From the NCBI GenBank assembly GCA_965230605.1, contig CBDDLD010000004.1, forward strand, positions 1,240,001 through 1,304,000: a DNA stretch of 64,000 nucleotides, in the 5' to 3' direction. The notes under the pieces were generated by a model. It made no database searches, was not told the DNA's origin, and saw only the letters and a program-made list of their open reading frames with translations. Origin of the DNA: CBDDLD01 sp965230605 (lineage in GTDB: Bacteria > Bacteroidota > Bacteroidia > Flavobacteriales > Flavobacteriaceae). Below, in pieces: positions 1 through 8,730 of this stretch. The translations under genes and the position numbers were made by a program. Within the stretch, counting starts at the first letter, position 1. Each line of letters starts with the position of its first letter.

Positions 1-378
1 AAAAGCTTCTTCTTCAGGAATACAGGTGTCTGTAACTCTATTTAAGCCTTGTTCTAATAAGCTCCATTCTTGTTGTGGTGTAAGGTCTCTGTAGTTAGGT
101 ACACGCTTATAGTGAGAATGGGCTACTAGGTTCATAATGTCTTCTTCTAGATTAGCCCCAGTGCACGATATGATATGTACTTTGTCTTGGCGGATCATTT
201 CGGCAAAAATCTTTCCTAATTCAGCTGTGCTCATGGCTCCTGCTAAAGAAACTAACATCTTTGCACCTTGGTCTAACTGCGCTTCATAAGCCATTGCAGC
301 GTCAACTACAGTTGCTGCATTAAAATGTAAATAATACTCTTGTATAAAGTTGGATATGGCTCCTTTAGTAGTCGTCAT
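1..378 (-). CDS. Deoxyhypusine synthase family protein (partial, 3' end outside window)
   Basis: Reading the minus strand from the ATG at 378 gives an open frame to the window edge (126 codons seen). The product has DHS-family features such as the stretch LVSLAGAMSTAELG near residues 43-56 and HIISCTGANLEEDIMN near 70-85, which form the NAD-binding core in this family. Bacterial members are usually homospermidine synthase-like or of unknown polyamine role, since bacteria lack eIF5A. The start overlaps the end of the agmatinase gene by 14 nt, so it is the third gene of a polyamine operon. The active-site lysine region lies beyond the window and cannot be checked. Confidence 0.85.
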   Translation of the reverse strand, partial: MTTTKGAISNFIQEYYLHFNAATVVDAAMAYEAQLDQGAKMLVSLAGAMSTAELGKIFAEMIRQDKVHIISCTGANLEEDIMNLVAHSHYKRVPNYRDLTPQQEWSLLEQGLNRVTDTCIPEEEAF

Positions 379-1303
379 CTTCATTGAATTTTATGTAATT
401 ACTCAAGCGATTAGGTTCTTTGTAAGTGTCTTCATAAGTTTCCTCATTATTGGAGTCCTCAAACTTATAACTCAACATTTTATAATATAATTTGGCAGCA
501 AGAAAGTCTGAAGATTTTTCATTATCATTAGGACATAGTTCTACGATATCAAATCCAACAACATTTTTCTCTTTGAATACCTGTCTTAGAAAATCAAGAG
601 TCTCATACCAAAGTAAACCTCCTGGTTCTGGTGTGCCAGTACTTGGTAAAATGGAAGGGTCAAAGGCATCTAGATCAAAAGTTATAAACACATTTTCGGT
701 CATTTGCTCTAAAGCTGAATCCATCCAAGAATCATCGATTACCATTTCATGAGCAAAATAGGTTTTGTCAAAGTCCATTACTGACTTTTCTTGAGTATCC
801 ATAGAGCGAATACCTACTTGAATTAAGTTGGTCGTTTGACTAGCTTCATAAACTGCACAAGCATGATTACATGCACTTCCTTCATAGGATTTTCTTAAAT
901 CAGCGTGAGCATCAATATGCAATACGGTTAGGTTTTCAAAAACTTCATTAAAAGCTTTTATAGTTCCAATAGAAACTGAATGTTCACCTCCAAAAACAGT
1001 AACAAACTTATTCCTCTTAATGTATCTTTTAGTCTCTTGATGTACAGCATCCACCAAGGCCTCTGGTGTTGCATTTATGGTTATAGGTTCGGTCAGATAT
1101 ATACCATTTTTATAGACTTCTGAATCTGTTTCTATATCGTACAATTCCATATTCTCTGAAGCTTCTAAAAAAGCTTCCGGACCTTTGTCGGCTCCTTTTT
1201 GCCATGTGCTTGTTCCATCATAAGGCACTGGAATTAAAACGATTTTTGCTCGTTCTAACTTTGCATATTCCTCTGGTATACCTGCATAAGTTTTAGTTCT
1301 CAT
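365..1303 (-). CDS. speB: Agmatinase / ureohydrolase family
   Basis: The 312-aa protein belongs to the binuclear manganese arginase/agmatinase family. Metal-ligand motifs are visible in order: FGGEHSVSIG near residue 105, HIDAHADLR near 129 and TFDLDAFDPS near 208. Agmatinase hydrolyses agmatine to putrescine and urea in the cytosol. The gene lies 9 bp after an arginine-decarboxylase gene and overlaps a DHS-family gene, which supports agmatine rather than arginine as substrate. That substrate choice is inferred from context, not from residues. Confidence 0.92.
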   Translation of the reverse strand: MRTKTYAGIPEEYAKLERAKIVLIPVPYDGTSTWQKGADKGPEAFLEASENMELYDIETDSEVYKNGIYLTEPITINATPEALVDAVHQETKRYIKRNKFVTVFGGEHSVSIGTIKAFNEVFENLTVLHIDAHADLRKSYEGSACNHACAVYEASQTTNLIQVGIRSMDTQEKSVMDFDKTYFAHEMVIDDSWMDSALEQMTENVFITFDLDAFDPSILPSTGTPEPGGLLWYETLDFLRQVFKEKNVVGFDIVELCPNDNEKSSDFLAAKLYYKMLSYKFEDSNNEETYEDTYKEPNRLSNYIKFNEDDDY

Positions 1304-1312
1304 TTTCTATAT

Positions 1313-2773
1313 TTATTTGCTGCTAATAGCATAATCATTTATTGTTAAATCTTGAATTTTATTATTAATTAAGTGGGCTTTTTGATAACCTAGAATTTCG
1401 AGTAAATCTTCACTTCTTTGTTGCTCTCTAAACATTTGAGTGATAATATCTCCATTAGCATCTTTATTTATTAAGATATGTTTGGGAGCAGGAATCAGAC
1501 AATGTTGCAACCCTCCGTATCCTCCAATGGTTTCCTGATAGGCTCCTGTATTAAAAAAGCTAACGAATAGCGGTTTGTTTTTATCATATTTCGGTAAATA
1601 AATGGCATTAATATGTTGTTCGCTATTATAGTAATCATCACTATCGCAAGTTAGGCCTCCTAGTAGTACACGTTCATAGGTGCTATTCCACCTATTTATA
1701 GGTAGCATTATAAACCGCTTATTTATAGCCCAAGTGTCAGGAAGTGTAGTAATAAATGAAGAGTTTATCATATTCCATTTCTCTCGATCATTTTGCTGTT
1801 TTTGATGTAATATCTCATAAATAGCTCCACTACTTTCTCCTACTGTAAAGCTTCCAAATTCAGTAAAAATATTAGGTACATCTACTCCTTCATCTTCACA
1901 AGCTAATTTGATTTGATTTACAATTTCATCCACTATATAATCATAATCAAAATCAAAGGCTAAAGAGTTTTTAATAGGGAAGCCTCCTCCAATATTTAAG
2001 CTATCTAGTGAAGGACAAATCTTTTTTAAACTAGTATATACTTTTAGACACTTTAACAGCTCGTTCCAGTAATAAGCATTATCCCTTATCCCTGTATTAA
2101 TAAAGAAATGAAGCATTTTAAGCTGGACTTTGGGATTATTCTTTATCTGCTTATTATAAAATGGCACAATATTTTTATAGCCAATTCCTAATCGCGATGT
2201 GTAAAATTCGAACTTAGGCTCTTCTTCAGAAGCTATACGAATTCCCACATTGAAATGTTCTTTTACAGCTTCAGAAAGTAATTCCACTTCCTCATAGTTG
2301 TCAATTATTGGAATACAGTTTTTATGGCCATTATTTATAAGTTTTGCTATGTTAGTAATGTATTGTTCTCTTTTAAATCCATTACATATGACATATGTAT
2401 TATGATCTATTTTTCCACTTTGTTTTAAGTTTTCAACAATGTCTATATCAAAAGCAGAAGATGTTTCTATGTGAATATCATTCTTTAACGCTTCTTCTAA
2501 CACATGCTTAAAATGTGAGCTTTTAGTACAATAGCAATATTTATAGACTCCATTATATTGATGTTTGTGAAAAGCATTATTAAACCAATTTTTAGCTCTA
2601 TTAATATTGTTTGATATTTGTGGTAAATAAGTGAATTTTAGAGGTGTTCCGTAAACTTCAACTAATTTATTTAAGTCTATGCCATGGAAAAATAACTGAC
2701 CTTCCTCTAGAGCAAATTCAGGCTGAGGAAAATCAAATGTCTGATTGATTAAATCAACATATTTAGTATTCAT
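1313..2773 (-). CDS. speA: PLP-dependent arginine decarboxylase (alanine racemase fold)
   Basis: The 486-aa protein matches the group IV (Orn/Lys/Arg/DAP) decarboxylases with an N-terminal PLP barrel (about 40-310) and a C-terminal beta domain. CYCTKSSHFKHVLEEA near residue 82 carries the expected PLP lysine, and LNIGGGFPI near 260 is the glycine-rich phosphate-binding loop. It would convert arginine to agmatine, the substrate of the next gene. It is shorter than the 630-660-aa E. coli type SpeA, as is usual for Bacteroidota. Another decarboxylation substrate, such as carboxyspermidine, cannot be excluded, but the neighbouring agmatinase favours arginine. Confidence 0.82.
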   Translation of the reverse strand: MNTKYVDLINQTFDFPQPEFALEEGQLFFHGIDLNKLVEVYGTPLKFTYLPQISNNINRAKNWFNNAFHKHQYNGVYKYCYCTKSSHFKHVLEEALKNDIHIETSSAFDIDIVENLKQSGKIDHNTYVICNGFKREQYITNIAKLINNGHKNCIPIIDNYEEVELLSEAVKEHFNVGIRIASEEEPKFEFYTSRLGIGYKNIVPFYNKQIKNNPKVQLKMLHFFINTGIRDNAYYWNELLKCLKVYTSLKKICPSLDSLNIGGGFPIKNSLAFDFDYDYIVDEIVNQIKLACEDEGVDVPNIFTEFGSFTVGESSGAIYEILHQKQQNDREKWNMINSSFITTLPDTWAINKRFIMLPINRWNSTYERVLLGGLTCDSDDYYNSEQHINAIYLPKYDKNKPLFVSFFNTGAYQETIGGYGGLQHCLIPAPKHILINKDANGDIITQMFREQQRSEDLLEILGYQKAHLINNKIQDLTINDYAISSK

Positions 2774-3205
2774 CTTAGATTTTTTAAAAGTTGCTTAAAT
2801 AGAAGGGATGGTTGAAATACCTTCTCTATCTGAAGTCAAATAACTTTTATCAAATCATAATCTGAAATTGTGTCTTAGGTGTAAAACACAAATTGTACTG
2901 TGCAGCAAAAATTTTACTGGTGGAAGTTAGCTCTAAATTTCGGTTGCTTATGCCATAAGCTGCTTTTGAATTTGACTTCCTAATTTTCAAAAGCCCGAAC
3001 GTAAAAACAGTTCTCACTTTGTTCAGCTAAAAGCTCCTATGGTAAAAGCTTCATACTTACAAAATAAAGAAAAAAAATGATTCATAATTCAACCATAAAA
3101 TTTATTTAGAGATTTTTTATGAATAAGGCCGATTATAGCTTCAAGATCAGTGTTTAAATAACTATATCATTCAGAAATATGTTGTACCTATGTTGTACCT
3201 AAATA
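2774..3205. other. Intergenic region without a recognisable gene
   Basis: About 430 bp between the decarboxylase start and the terminator next to tRNA-Met. No open frame with family resemblance is seen on either strand. The only structure noticed is an immediate tandem copy of the 11-mer ATGTTGTACCT at 3179-3189 and 3190-3200, close to the tRNA 3' side. Confidence 0.6.
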
Positions 3206-3210
3206 AAAAA

Positions 3211-3236
3211 CCCAAGATAAAAATCTTGGGTTTTTC
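3211..3236. terminator. Rho-independent terminator after tRNA-Met
   Basis: Perfect 8-bp stem CCCAAGAT / ATCTTGGG (3211-3218 and 3223-3230) with an AAAA loop. T-runs lie on both flanks, so it can act in both directions. It lies directly 3' of the minus-strand tRNA-Met. Confidence 0.85.
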
Positions 3237-3239
3237 TTG

Positions 3240-3313
3240 TAGCGAGAACGAGAATTGAACTCGTGACCTCCGGGTTATGAATCCGACGCTCTAACCAACT
3301 GAGCTACCTCGCC
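3240..3313 (-). tRNA. tRNA-Met (CAT anticodon, probably elongator)
   Basis: The minus strand folds as a cloverleaf: acceptor GGCGAGG (two G-U pairs with the 3' strand), TAGCTCAG D-arm start, anticodon loop TTCATAA, and T-arm ACGAG-TTCAATT-CTCGT. Discriminator base A is at 3240 and CCA is not encoded. Position 1 pairs with position 72 (G-U), unlike initiator tRNA-fMet. A CAT anticodon can also be tRNA-Ile2 modified to lysidine, so the elongator-Met call is likely but not certain. Confidence 0.9.
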
Positions 3314-3325
3314 GTATTGCGGCTG

Positions 3326-3355
3326 CAAATATATAAACAAAATCTATGGCAACAA
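3326..3355 (-). promoter_or_regulatory. Bacteroidota-type promoter of tRNA-Met
   Basis: On the minus strand a TTG (3353-3355) is followed after 19 nt by TATATTTG (3326-3333), matching the TTG/TAnnTTTG consensus of the Bacteroidota primary sigma factor. The tRNA begins 12 nt downstream. Confidence 0.7.
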
Positions 3356-3439
3356 ACATAAGAATCTAAAAAAATATTTTTAGAATAAAGTTTTAAACTA
3401 CACCATAAATGTATATATTGAGCGAATAATATTTAATCT

Positions 3440-3832
3440 ATGGATGAGAAAGTAAAATTTGAGATAGAGTTTCCTATTCATGCTTCACCGCAACTTTTAT
3501 TTCAATATATATCAACACCTTCTGGATTGTCTGAATGGTTTGCAGATAACGTGAACAGTAGAGGAGAGGTGTTTACCTTTATTTGGGATGGAAGTGAAGA
3601 ACAGGCAAAGCTATTAGGAAAGAAAAGTGGGGAGCGCATAAAATTTAGATGGCTAGTTGATGAAGAAGAAGGAGAATCATACTATTTCGAAATTCGTATC
3701 CAGGTTGATGAAATTACTAAAGATGTCTCATTAATGGTCACAGATTATGCTGAGGAAGATGAGTTGGAAGAAGCCAAAATGCTATGGGATAATCAAATCT
3801 CTAGCCTTAAACAAGTTTTAGGTTCTGCATAG
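3440..3832 (+). CDS. START-like domain protein (Bacteroidota AHSA1-related)
   Basis: The 130-aa protein has the helix-grip layout of the SRPBCC/START superfamily: an N-terminal beta strand (KVKFEIEFPIHASP), a helix with LSEWFAD near residue 30, a beta sheet, and a long C-terminal helix with DNQISSLKQVL. Members bind hydrophobic ligands or help chaperones; the ligand here is unknown. It is a single gene upstream of an aminotransferase, with a terminator hairpin between them. Confidence 0.8.
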   Translation: MDEKVKFEIEFPIHASPQLLFQYISTPSGLSEWFADNVNSRGEVFTFIWDGSEEQAKLLGKKSGERIKFRWLVDEEEGESYYFEIRIQVDEITKDVSLMVTDYAEEDELEEAKMLWDNQISSLKQVLGSA

Positions 3833-3854
3833 AAAAATACTGATATAACTACAT

Positions 3855-3862
3855 TATCTTTG
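3855..3862 (+). promoter_or_regulatory. TATCTTTG promoter element overlapping a terminator hairpin
   Basis: TATCTTTG matches the -7 consensus TAnnTTTG. Its last base is the first base of the hairpin stem at 3862-3880, so transcription should start inside the hairpin and leave a leader of roughly 15-20 nt before the ATG at 3887. No clear -33 TTG is seen. Confidence 0.6.
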
Positions 3863-3886
3863 TCCCGATTTTATCGGGACTTTTTT
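3862..3886 (+). terminator. Terminator hairpin for the START-domain gene
   Basis: Perfect 8-bp stem GTCCCGAT / ATCGGGAC (3862-3869 and 3873-3880), TTT loop, then six T. The T-run runs straight into the ATG of the next gene. It would stop read-through from upstream, while transcripts started at the overlapping promoter would lack the 5' arm. Confidence 0.7.
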
Positions 3887-4735
3887 ATGATAAATATTAA
3901 CGGAGAAATACTTGAACATAAGAACGCCAAATTTAGTATTGAGAACAGAGGCTATAAGTATGGTGATGGCTTATTCGAAACTTTAAAAGTAGTTAATGGG
4001 AAGATCTTCTTTTGGGAGGACCACTATTTTAGACTGATGGCTTCTATGCGAATCCTTAGGATGGATATTCCAATGACCTTTACTATGGAGTTTTTGGAAG
4101 CAGAAATTCTTAGAACATTAAAGGCTACTCAACTCGATACGCAAACGGCTAGAGTAAGGCTTAATGTCGATAGAGGTGAAGGTGGTAAGTACTTACCAAA
4201 AACATCAACAATAAATTATAGTATCGTAGTTGAGTCTCACAATCAACCATTCTATACTATTGAAGAAAGCCAAACCTATACTATTGATTTATATAAAGAT
4301 TTTTATTTGGCGCCGGGCTTGTTATCCGGATTGAAATCTAACAATAAAGCACTACAAGTCATTGGAAGTGTTTATGCAGAAGAGAACGGTTATGATAATT
4401 GCCTAGTTTTAAATACAAACAAGCATGTGGTTGAAGCTTTAAACGGTAATATATTTTTAATAAAAGATACGATTATTAAAACGCCGCCTCTAGAAGATGG
4501 TTGTTTAAAAGGGGTTATGCGTAAACAAATTATAGACTTAGCTACGACGCTTCCGGATTATGAACTTCAGGAGGTCTCTATATCTCCTTTTGAACTTCAG
4601 AAAGCAGATGAACTATTTATTACTAATGTTATTGTAGGAATACAACCGGTAAAGCAATACAGAAAGAAGGGGTATGACCATAATGTAGCCAAGCTTCTCA
4701 CAAATAAGTTGAATACAAAAATACGGTTATCTTAA
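3887..4735 (+). CDS. Aminotransferase class IV (BCAT/ADC lyase/D-amino acid transaminase fold)
   Basis: 282 aa from the ATG at 3887. A longer frame from a TTG at 3860 is rejected because that TTG is part of the promoter element. Family features include ENRGYKYGDGLFETLK near residue 17 and LSGLKSNNKALQ near 145, which holds the PLP lysine in the fold-type IV pattern. Members include branched-chain aminotransferase, 4-amino-4-deoxychorismate lyase (PabC) and D-alanine aminotransferase; the sequence alone does not decide between them. It ends convergently with the YqgE gene, overlapping by 4 nt. Confidence 0.88.
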   Translation: MININGEILEHKNAKFSIENRGYKYGDGLFETLKVVNGKIFFWEDHYFRLMASMRILRMDIPMTFTMEFLEAEILRTLKATQLDTQTARVRLNVDRGEGGKYLPKTSTINYSIVVESHNQPFYTIEESQTYTIDLYKDFYLAPGLLSGLKSNNKALQVIGSVYAEENGYDNCLVLNTNKHVVEALNGNIFLIKDTIIKTPPLEDGCLKGVMRKQIIDLATTLPDYELQEVSISPFELQKADELFITNVIVGIQPVKQYRKKGYDHNVAKLLTNKLNTKIRLS

Positions 4736-5292
4736 TTTAGGCTAGGATTTTCAGGAGCGTTAGACCAGATACTATAGTCACCACCTAATTCTAACATTTT
4801 TTCCCTCCAGAACGTTTTTCCTGCATTGGATATAATCGAATTGCAATAGGTGTTCTTAGCTATTAACCATGCTTTAGATTCAAGCTCAGAATCTAATTGG
4901 TTTTCGTCCCATCCGGAATATCCTAAGAAGAATTTAATATCGTTTGAGGATAGTAGGCCTTTGTTGAGTAAGTTCAGAACAATTTCAAAATCGCCACCCC
5001 AAAAAATACCATTAGAAATCTCAATACTATTAGGAATTAAATCGGGAGATTTATGTATAAAATACAGGTTGTCTTGTTCTACAGGTCCACCGTTAAATAC
5101 CTTGATTTGAGAATCGGTGCCTTCAATAAGATCACTCAGACTATACTCAAGCGGTTTGTTAAGTATAAAACCAACAGATCCTAATTGATTATGATCTGCC
5201 AATAGGATAACTGCTCTATTAAAAGAAATGTCTCCAATAATAGAAGGTTCTGCAATTAGTAGTGCTCCTTTTTCTGGTTTCTGGATGATCAT
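4732..5292 (-). CDS. YqgE/AlgH family protein
   Basis: 186 aa, the usual length of the UPF0301 (YqgE/AlgH) family. The N-terminal KGALLIAEPSIIGDISFNRA and VGFILNKPL near residue 40 are family signatures, as is FNGGPVEQDNLYFIH near 65. The molecular function of the family is not settled. It is cytosolic, with no signal peptide. It lies between the aminotransferase and HU and is probably transcribed alone. Confidence 0.92.
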   Translation of the reverse strand: MIIQKPEKGALLIAEPSIIGDISFNRAVILLADHNQLGSVGFILNKPLEYSLSDLIEGTDSQIKVFNGGPVEQDNLYFIHKSPDLIPNSIEISNGIFWGGDFEIVLNLLNKGLLSSNDIKFFLGYSGWDENQLDSELESKAWLIAKNTYCNSIISNAGKTFWREKMLELGGDYSIWSNAPENPSLN

Positions 5293-5365
5293 AGCTTAGC
5301 ACGATTTTATACTAAATCTACTATTAATTTGTTAAAAAACCAATTAATCATCTGAATATTAGTGC

Positions 5366-5394
5366 AAAAAAAAAGCCTACTGAAACAGTAGACT
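5366..5394 (-). terminator. Terminator of the HU gene
   Basis: Read on the minus strand: stem AGTCTACTG / CAGTAGGCT (one G-U pair) with a TTT loop, followed by nine T. It starts about 22 bp after the HU stop codon. Confidence 0.85.
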
Positions 5395-5416
5395 TTATAT
5401 TGTAATCCGTGAGTGT

Positions 5417-5689
5417 TTAGTTCACAGCGTCGCTTAAGTCAGAACCAGCTTTGAATTTTACAACGTTTTTAGCTTTTATTTTGATTGTCTTACCAGTCTG
5501 TGGGTTTCTTCCATCTCTTGCAGCTCTTCTAGAAACTGACCAAGAACCAAATCCAACTAAAGATACACGCTGTCCTTTTTGTAAAGCACCTTCGATATCA
5601 ATTAATAAACCGTCTAATGCTTTTTTTGCAGCTGCTTTAGTGATTCCAGCATTTTCAGCCATCCCATTGATTAAATCTGTTTTGTTCAT
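5417..5689 (-). CDS. HU family DNA-binding protein
   Basis: 90 aa, the standard HU/IHF length. It begins MNKTDLINGMAENAGITKAA and contains the signature VGFGSWSVSRRAARDGRNP near residues 45-63, which includes the DNA-intercalating arm (RNPQTG). HU compacts and bends DNA in the nucleoid as a dimer. It is monocistronic with its own promoter (5750-5779) and strong terminator. Confidence 0.96.
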   Translation of the reverse strand: MNKTDLINGMAENAGITKAAAKKALDGLLIDIEGALQKGQRVSLVGFGSWSVSRRAARDGRNPQTGKTIKIKAKNVVKFKAGSDLSDAVN

Positions 5690-5749
5690 AAATGTTAAAT
5701 TTAAATTATTAAATATTAGGTTTTAAACTTGATTGTTAAAATCTTCACA

Positions 5750-5779
5750 CAAATTTATCAGTATAATCCACCTATGCAA
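5750..5779 (-). promoter_or_regulatory. Promoter of the HU gene
   Basis: Minus-strand TTG (5777-5779), 19-nt spacer, TAAATTTG (5750-5757): a full match to the Bacteroidota consensus. The untranslated leader is about 55 nt. Confidence 0.75.
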
Positions 5780-5883
5780 GTAATAGCAAGGGAAATCGGG
5801 GATTTTGTTAATAACTTGAACTATTTGTTAATAAAGGTGCGCATTTCATCGGATTTTTAGCTAAAGGCAATGCTAACAAGGGT

Positions 5884-6840
5884 TTACAGCAGTTTTGAAC
5901 TTTCAGAAAATTGAAATCCGTTTAAAAGCGATTTTACATCCATTCTTCGCTTTCCGGGAAGCTGCATTTCAAGAATTTGAATATACCCATTTTTACACGC
6001 TACGTTTAAAGTGTTTTTTTCAATGCGTATAGTGCCATTGGCTATATTGTGTTTATCCCCTATGGGTAAGACGTCAAATAATTTTATAGGCACCTTATCA
6101 GATTCATTTTCTAAATAACACCATGCTGCAGGGAAAGGGTTTAACCCTCTGATCTTATTATAGATATGCATTAAATCATCACTCCAATCGATCTTACAAT
6201 TTTCCTTATTGAGTTTGTAAGCTGTTTTTAGTTCCTGGGATTGTGGTTGTATTGTGGTTTTAACACGATCACTTTCAATCAACTTTACAGTATCTATGAC
6301 GAGACTACTACCTACAGACATAAGTTTATCGTGTAAACTCCCTACAGTTTCATCATTGTCAATAGCTGTTTCTTTTTTAAGAATGATGGCTCCGGTATCT
6401 ATTTTTTCATCAATAAAAAATGTAGTCACACCTGTTGTAGTCTCTCCATTAATTATAGCCCAATGTATTGGTGCTGCACCCCTATATTGAGGTAAGAGCG
6501 ATGCGTGTAAATTAAAAGTACCATATGCTGGCATTTGCCATACGACCTTAGGTAACATTCTAAAAGCTACAACGATTTGTAAATTTGCTTTGAGGTCCTT
6601 TAGTTCTTCAATAAAATTATCAGACTTTAAATTGGTCGGCTGCATTATATGCAAACCATGCTCTAAAGCAAAAGTCTTAACAGCAGATGCTCTTAGCTTT
6701 TGACCTCTTCCGGCGGGCTTATCAGGAGCAGTAATGACCCCAACAACATTATAATTGTGCTTAATGAGTTCTTTAAGTGTGGCGACAGCAAAATCTGGCG
6801 TCCCCATAAATACAATTCTTAAGTCTCGTTGTTTTGTCAT
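5884..6840 (-). CDS. fmt: Methionyl-tRNA formyltransferase
   Basis: 318 aa. The N-terminal domain has IVFMGTPDFAVATLKEL near residue 9, and the folate-binding signature HASLLPQYRGAAPIHWAI is near 112, followed by the C-terminal OB-like domain. It formylates initiator Met-tRNA using 10-formyl-THF. The start overlaps the recQ stop by 4 nt, so it is translated from the same transcript as recQ and the AAA ATPase gene. Confidence 0.97.
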   Translation of the reverse strand: MTKQRDLRIVFMGTPDFAVATLKELIKHNYNVVGVITAPDKPAGRGQKLRASAVKTFALEHGLHIMQPTNLKSDNFIEELKDLKANLQIVVAFRMLPKVVWQMPAYGTFNLHASLLPQYRGAAPIHWAIINGETTTGVTTFFIDEKIDTGAIILKKETAIDNDETVGSLHDKLMSVGSSLVIDTVKLIESDRVKTTIQPQSQELKTAYKLNKENCKIDWSDDLMHIYNKIRGLNPFPAAWCYLENESDKVPIKLFDVLPIGDKHNIANGTIRIEKNTLNVACKNGYIQILEMQLPGKRRMDVKSLLNGFQFSESSKLL

Positions 6841-8729
6841 ATAATCGTATACGTATTTACCTCGGTTACTTTGATTTTTTGATGTTCTAATAAATAAGTT
6901 ATGCTCTCTAGTAGCTGTTCTTTTGTATAGGGCAATTGACTTAATAATGAGCGCGAAGATAAATCTTCGTTCTTTAACCTGTTTAATATTTGATCATTAA
7001 TTTCTTGTAGTAAATCACCTTTAGAGTCTTTAGATATACAAACTGAACATAGTCCGCAGTCCTGAGTATCCGTTTCACCAAAATAATGTAATAACTGCTT
7101 ACTCTTACATACCTTTGAATTATTAACGTAATTGATGACCTCATTGATTTGTTGATGCTTAAGATCATATTGCTGCTTTATGATTTTAGCAATGGGATTT
7201 ATTGTTATAGCATCTTCTCTCGGTTTTATAAAAGTGATTTCAGCATCTGTGTTAGCGATGTCTAATGTTATCATTTGATCCTTTTCTAATTCCTGTAAAG
7301 CCTGTATGACCTGTTTTTCACTTTGTTCAATTTTATCTGCTATGACTGAAAGCCTAATTTTAGTTGGAAAATCAAAAATGCCTCCATAAGTTCTAAGCAG
7401 AGTCTTTAGCAATAGATTTTTATCTAAATGTTTTTCTATGTAATCAAATAATTGTGTGTTGTTTACGATAAATTGAACTTTTGTTTTATAGTTAAACCGT
7501 TCATTTAAAGTTATAATACTATTGCTGTCTAATACCTTTAGTGCATTATATGTCAAATTTGTATTTAGCTTATATGTATCACAGAAGGTTTTAAAATTTA
7601 ATTTATGAGATGTGTATTCACCTTCACCATAGGATATTTGAAAGTAGTTACACAGCTTATTGTAAATGTATTTTACAAATTCCACATTTGGTAATGCACT
7701 TAGAAATTGACGTTTTAAATGGGTTTCGTCTATAGGTTGAACCAATACAAAGGCATAAGCCATGGCTCCATTTCTACCTGCACGACCAGCTTCTTGATAG
7801 TAACTTTCTATACTTTCCGGTAAATTATAATGAATCACAGTTTTTACATCTGCTTTATCAATACCCATACCAAATGCGGTGGTTGCAACCATTATTTGAG
7901 TCCGATTATTGGTCCAGGAATTCAAACGGTCATTTTTAGTTTTGTGATCTAAGCCTCCATGATAGAACGTAGCTGAAAACCCTTCTGCAACTAGGTGAGA
8001 GCTTAAAGTTTCACACGCTTTTCGACTTCTTACATATACTATTGAGGACCCTTGATGCTTCTTAAGAAGATAACTCAATTGGTATAACTTATCCTCTGTA
8101 TGTATCACATTATAAGAAATATTTGTCCTCTCAAATGATGCCTTAAATAGTTTAGGTGTTGTGAAATCTAAGTTCGCTACAATATCATCAACAACATTTG
8201 TCTTTGCTGTTGCAGTTAATGCAATAATGTTTACATGAGGTAATAACGTCCTTAACTTACCTATGTTTTTATAAGCAGGTCTAAAATCATTGCCCCATTG
8301 ACTGATACAATGCGCCTCGTCAACAGCAATAAGATTCACATTCATTTGAAGAATACGATCTATCACTATCGACTGTTGTAGTCGTTCTGGAGATAAGTAC
8401 AGAAATTTGTAATTACCATATAGGCAATTATTTAATTGAATATCAAGGTCTTCATATGAGAGTCCAGAGGTTAAAGCTATGGCTTTTATACCTTTTTGTT
8501 TTAGCTGATTGACCTGGTCTTTCATTAATGCTACAAGTGGCGAAATCACAATACAAATACCTTCTTTAATTAATGCAGGAATTTGAAAGCATATCGATTT
8601 TCCACCTCCGGTAGGTAAGAGCACGAAGGTGTCAATATGATCTAATACAGCATTTATAATCTCCTCTTGTGGTGATCTAAATGATGTATAGTTCCAATAC
8701 TGTTCTAAAACTTGTAAAGGATGTTGCAT
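6837..8729 (-). CDS. recQ: ATP-dependent DNA helicase RecQ family
   Basis: 630 aa, superfamily 2 helicase. Visible motifs: LLPTGGGKSICFQIPA (Walker A) near residue 38, AVDEAHCISQWG (DEAH box) near 136, ALTATA near 170 and YYQEAGRAGRNG (motif VI) near 310. A zinc-binding cysteine set (CKSKQLLHYFG then DCGLCSVC) sits near 545-565. It unwinds forked and recombination intermediates 3'-5'. It is shorter at the C-terminus than E. coli RecQ, and no HRDC domain is obvious. It lies 1 nt after the AAA ATPase gene and overlaps fmt. Confidence 0.94.
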   Translation of the reverse strand: MQHPLQVLEQYWNYTSFRSPQEEIINAVLDHIDTFVLLPTGGGKSICFQIPALIKEGICIVISPLVALMKDQVNQLKQKGIKAIALTSGLSYEDLDIQLNNCLYGNYKFLYLSPERLQQSIVIDRILQMNVNLIAVDEAHCISQWGNDFRPAYKNIGKLRTLLPHVNIIALTATAKTNVVDDIVANLDFTTPKLFKASFERTNISYNVIHTEDKLYQLSYLLKKHQGSSIVYVRSRKACETLSSHLVAEGFSATFYHGGLDHKTKNDRLNSWTNNRTQIMVATTAFGMGIDKADVKTVIHYNLPESIESYYQEAGRAGRNGAMAYAFVLVQPIDETHLKRQFLSALPNVEFVKYIYNKLCNYFQISYGEGEYTSHKLNFKTFCDTYKLNTNLTYNALKVLDSNSIITLNERFNYKTKVQFIVNNTQLFDYIEKHLDKNLLLKTLLRTYGGIFDFPTKIRLSVIADKIEQSEKQVIQALQELEKDQMITLDIANTDAEITFIKPREDAITINPIAKIIKQQYDLKHQQINEVINYVNNSKVCKSKQLLHYFGETDTQDCGLCSVCISKDSKGDLLQEINDQILNRLKNEDLSSRSLLSQLPYTKEQLLESITYLLEHQKIKVTEVNTYTII

Positions 8730-8730
8730 A

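Noticed and set aside
3860..3886. TTG start for the aminotransferase at 3860
   Set aside because: The TTG is part of the TATCTTTG promoter element and the added codons cover the terminator hairpin.
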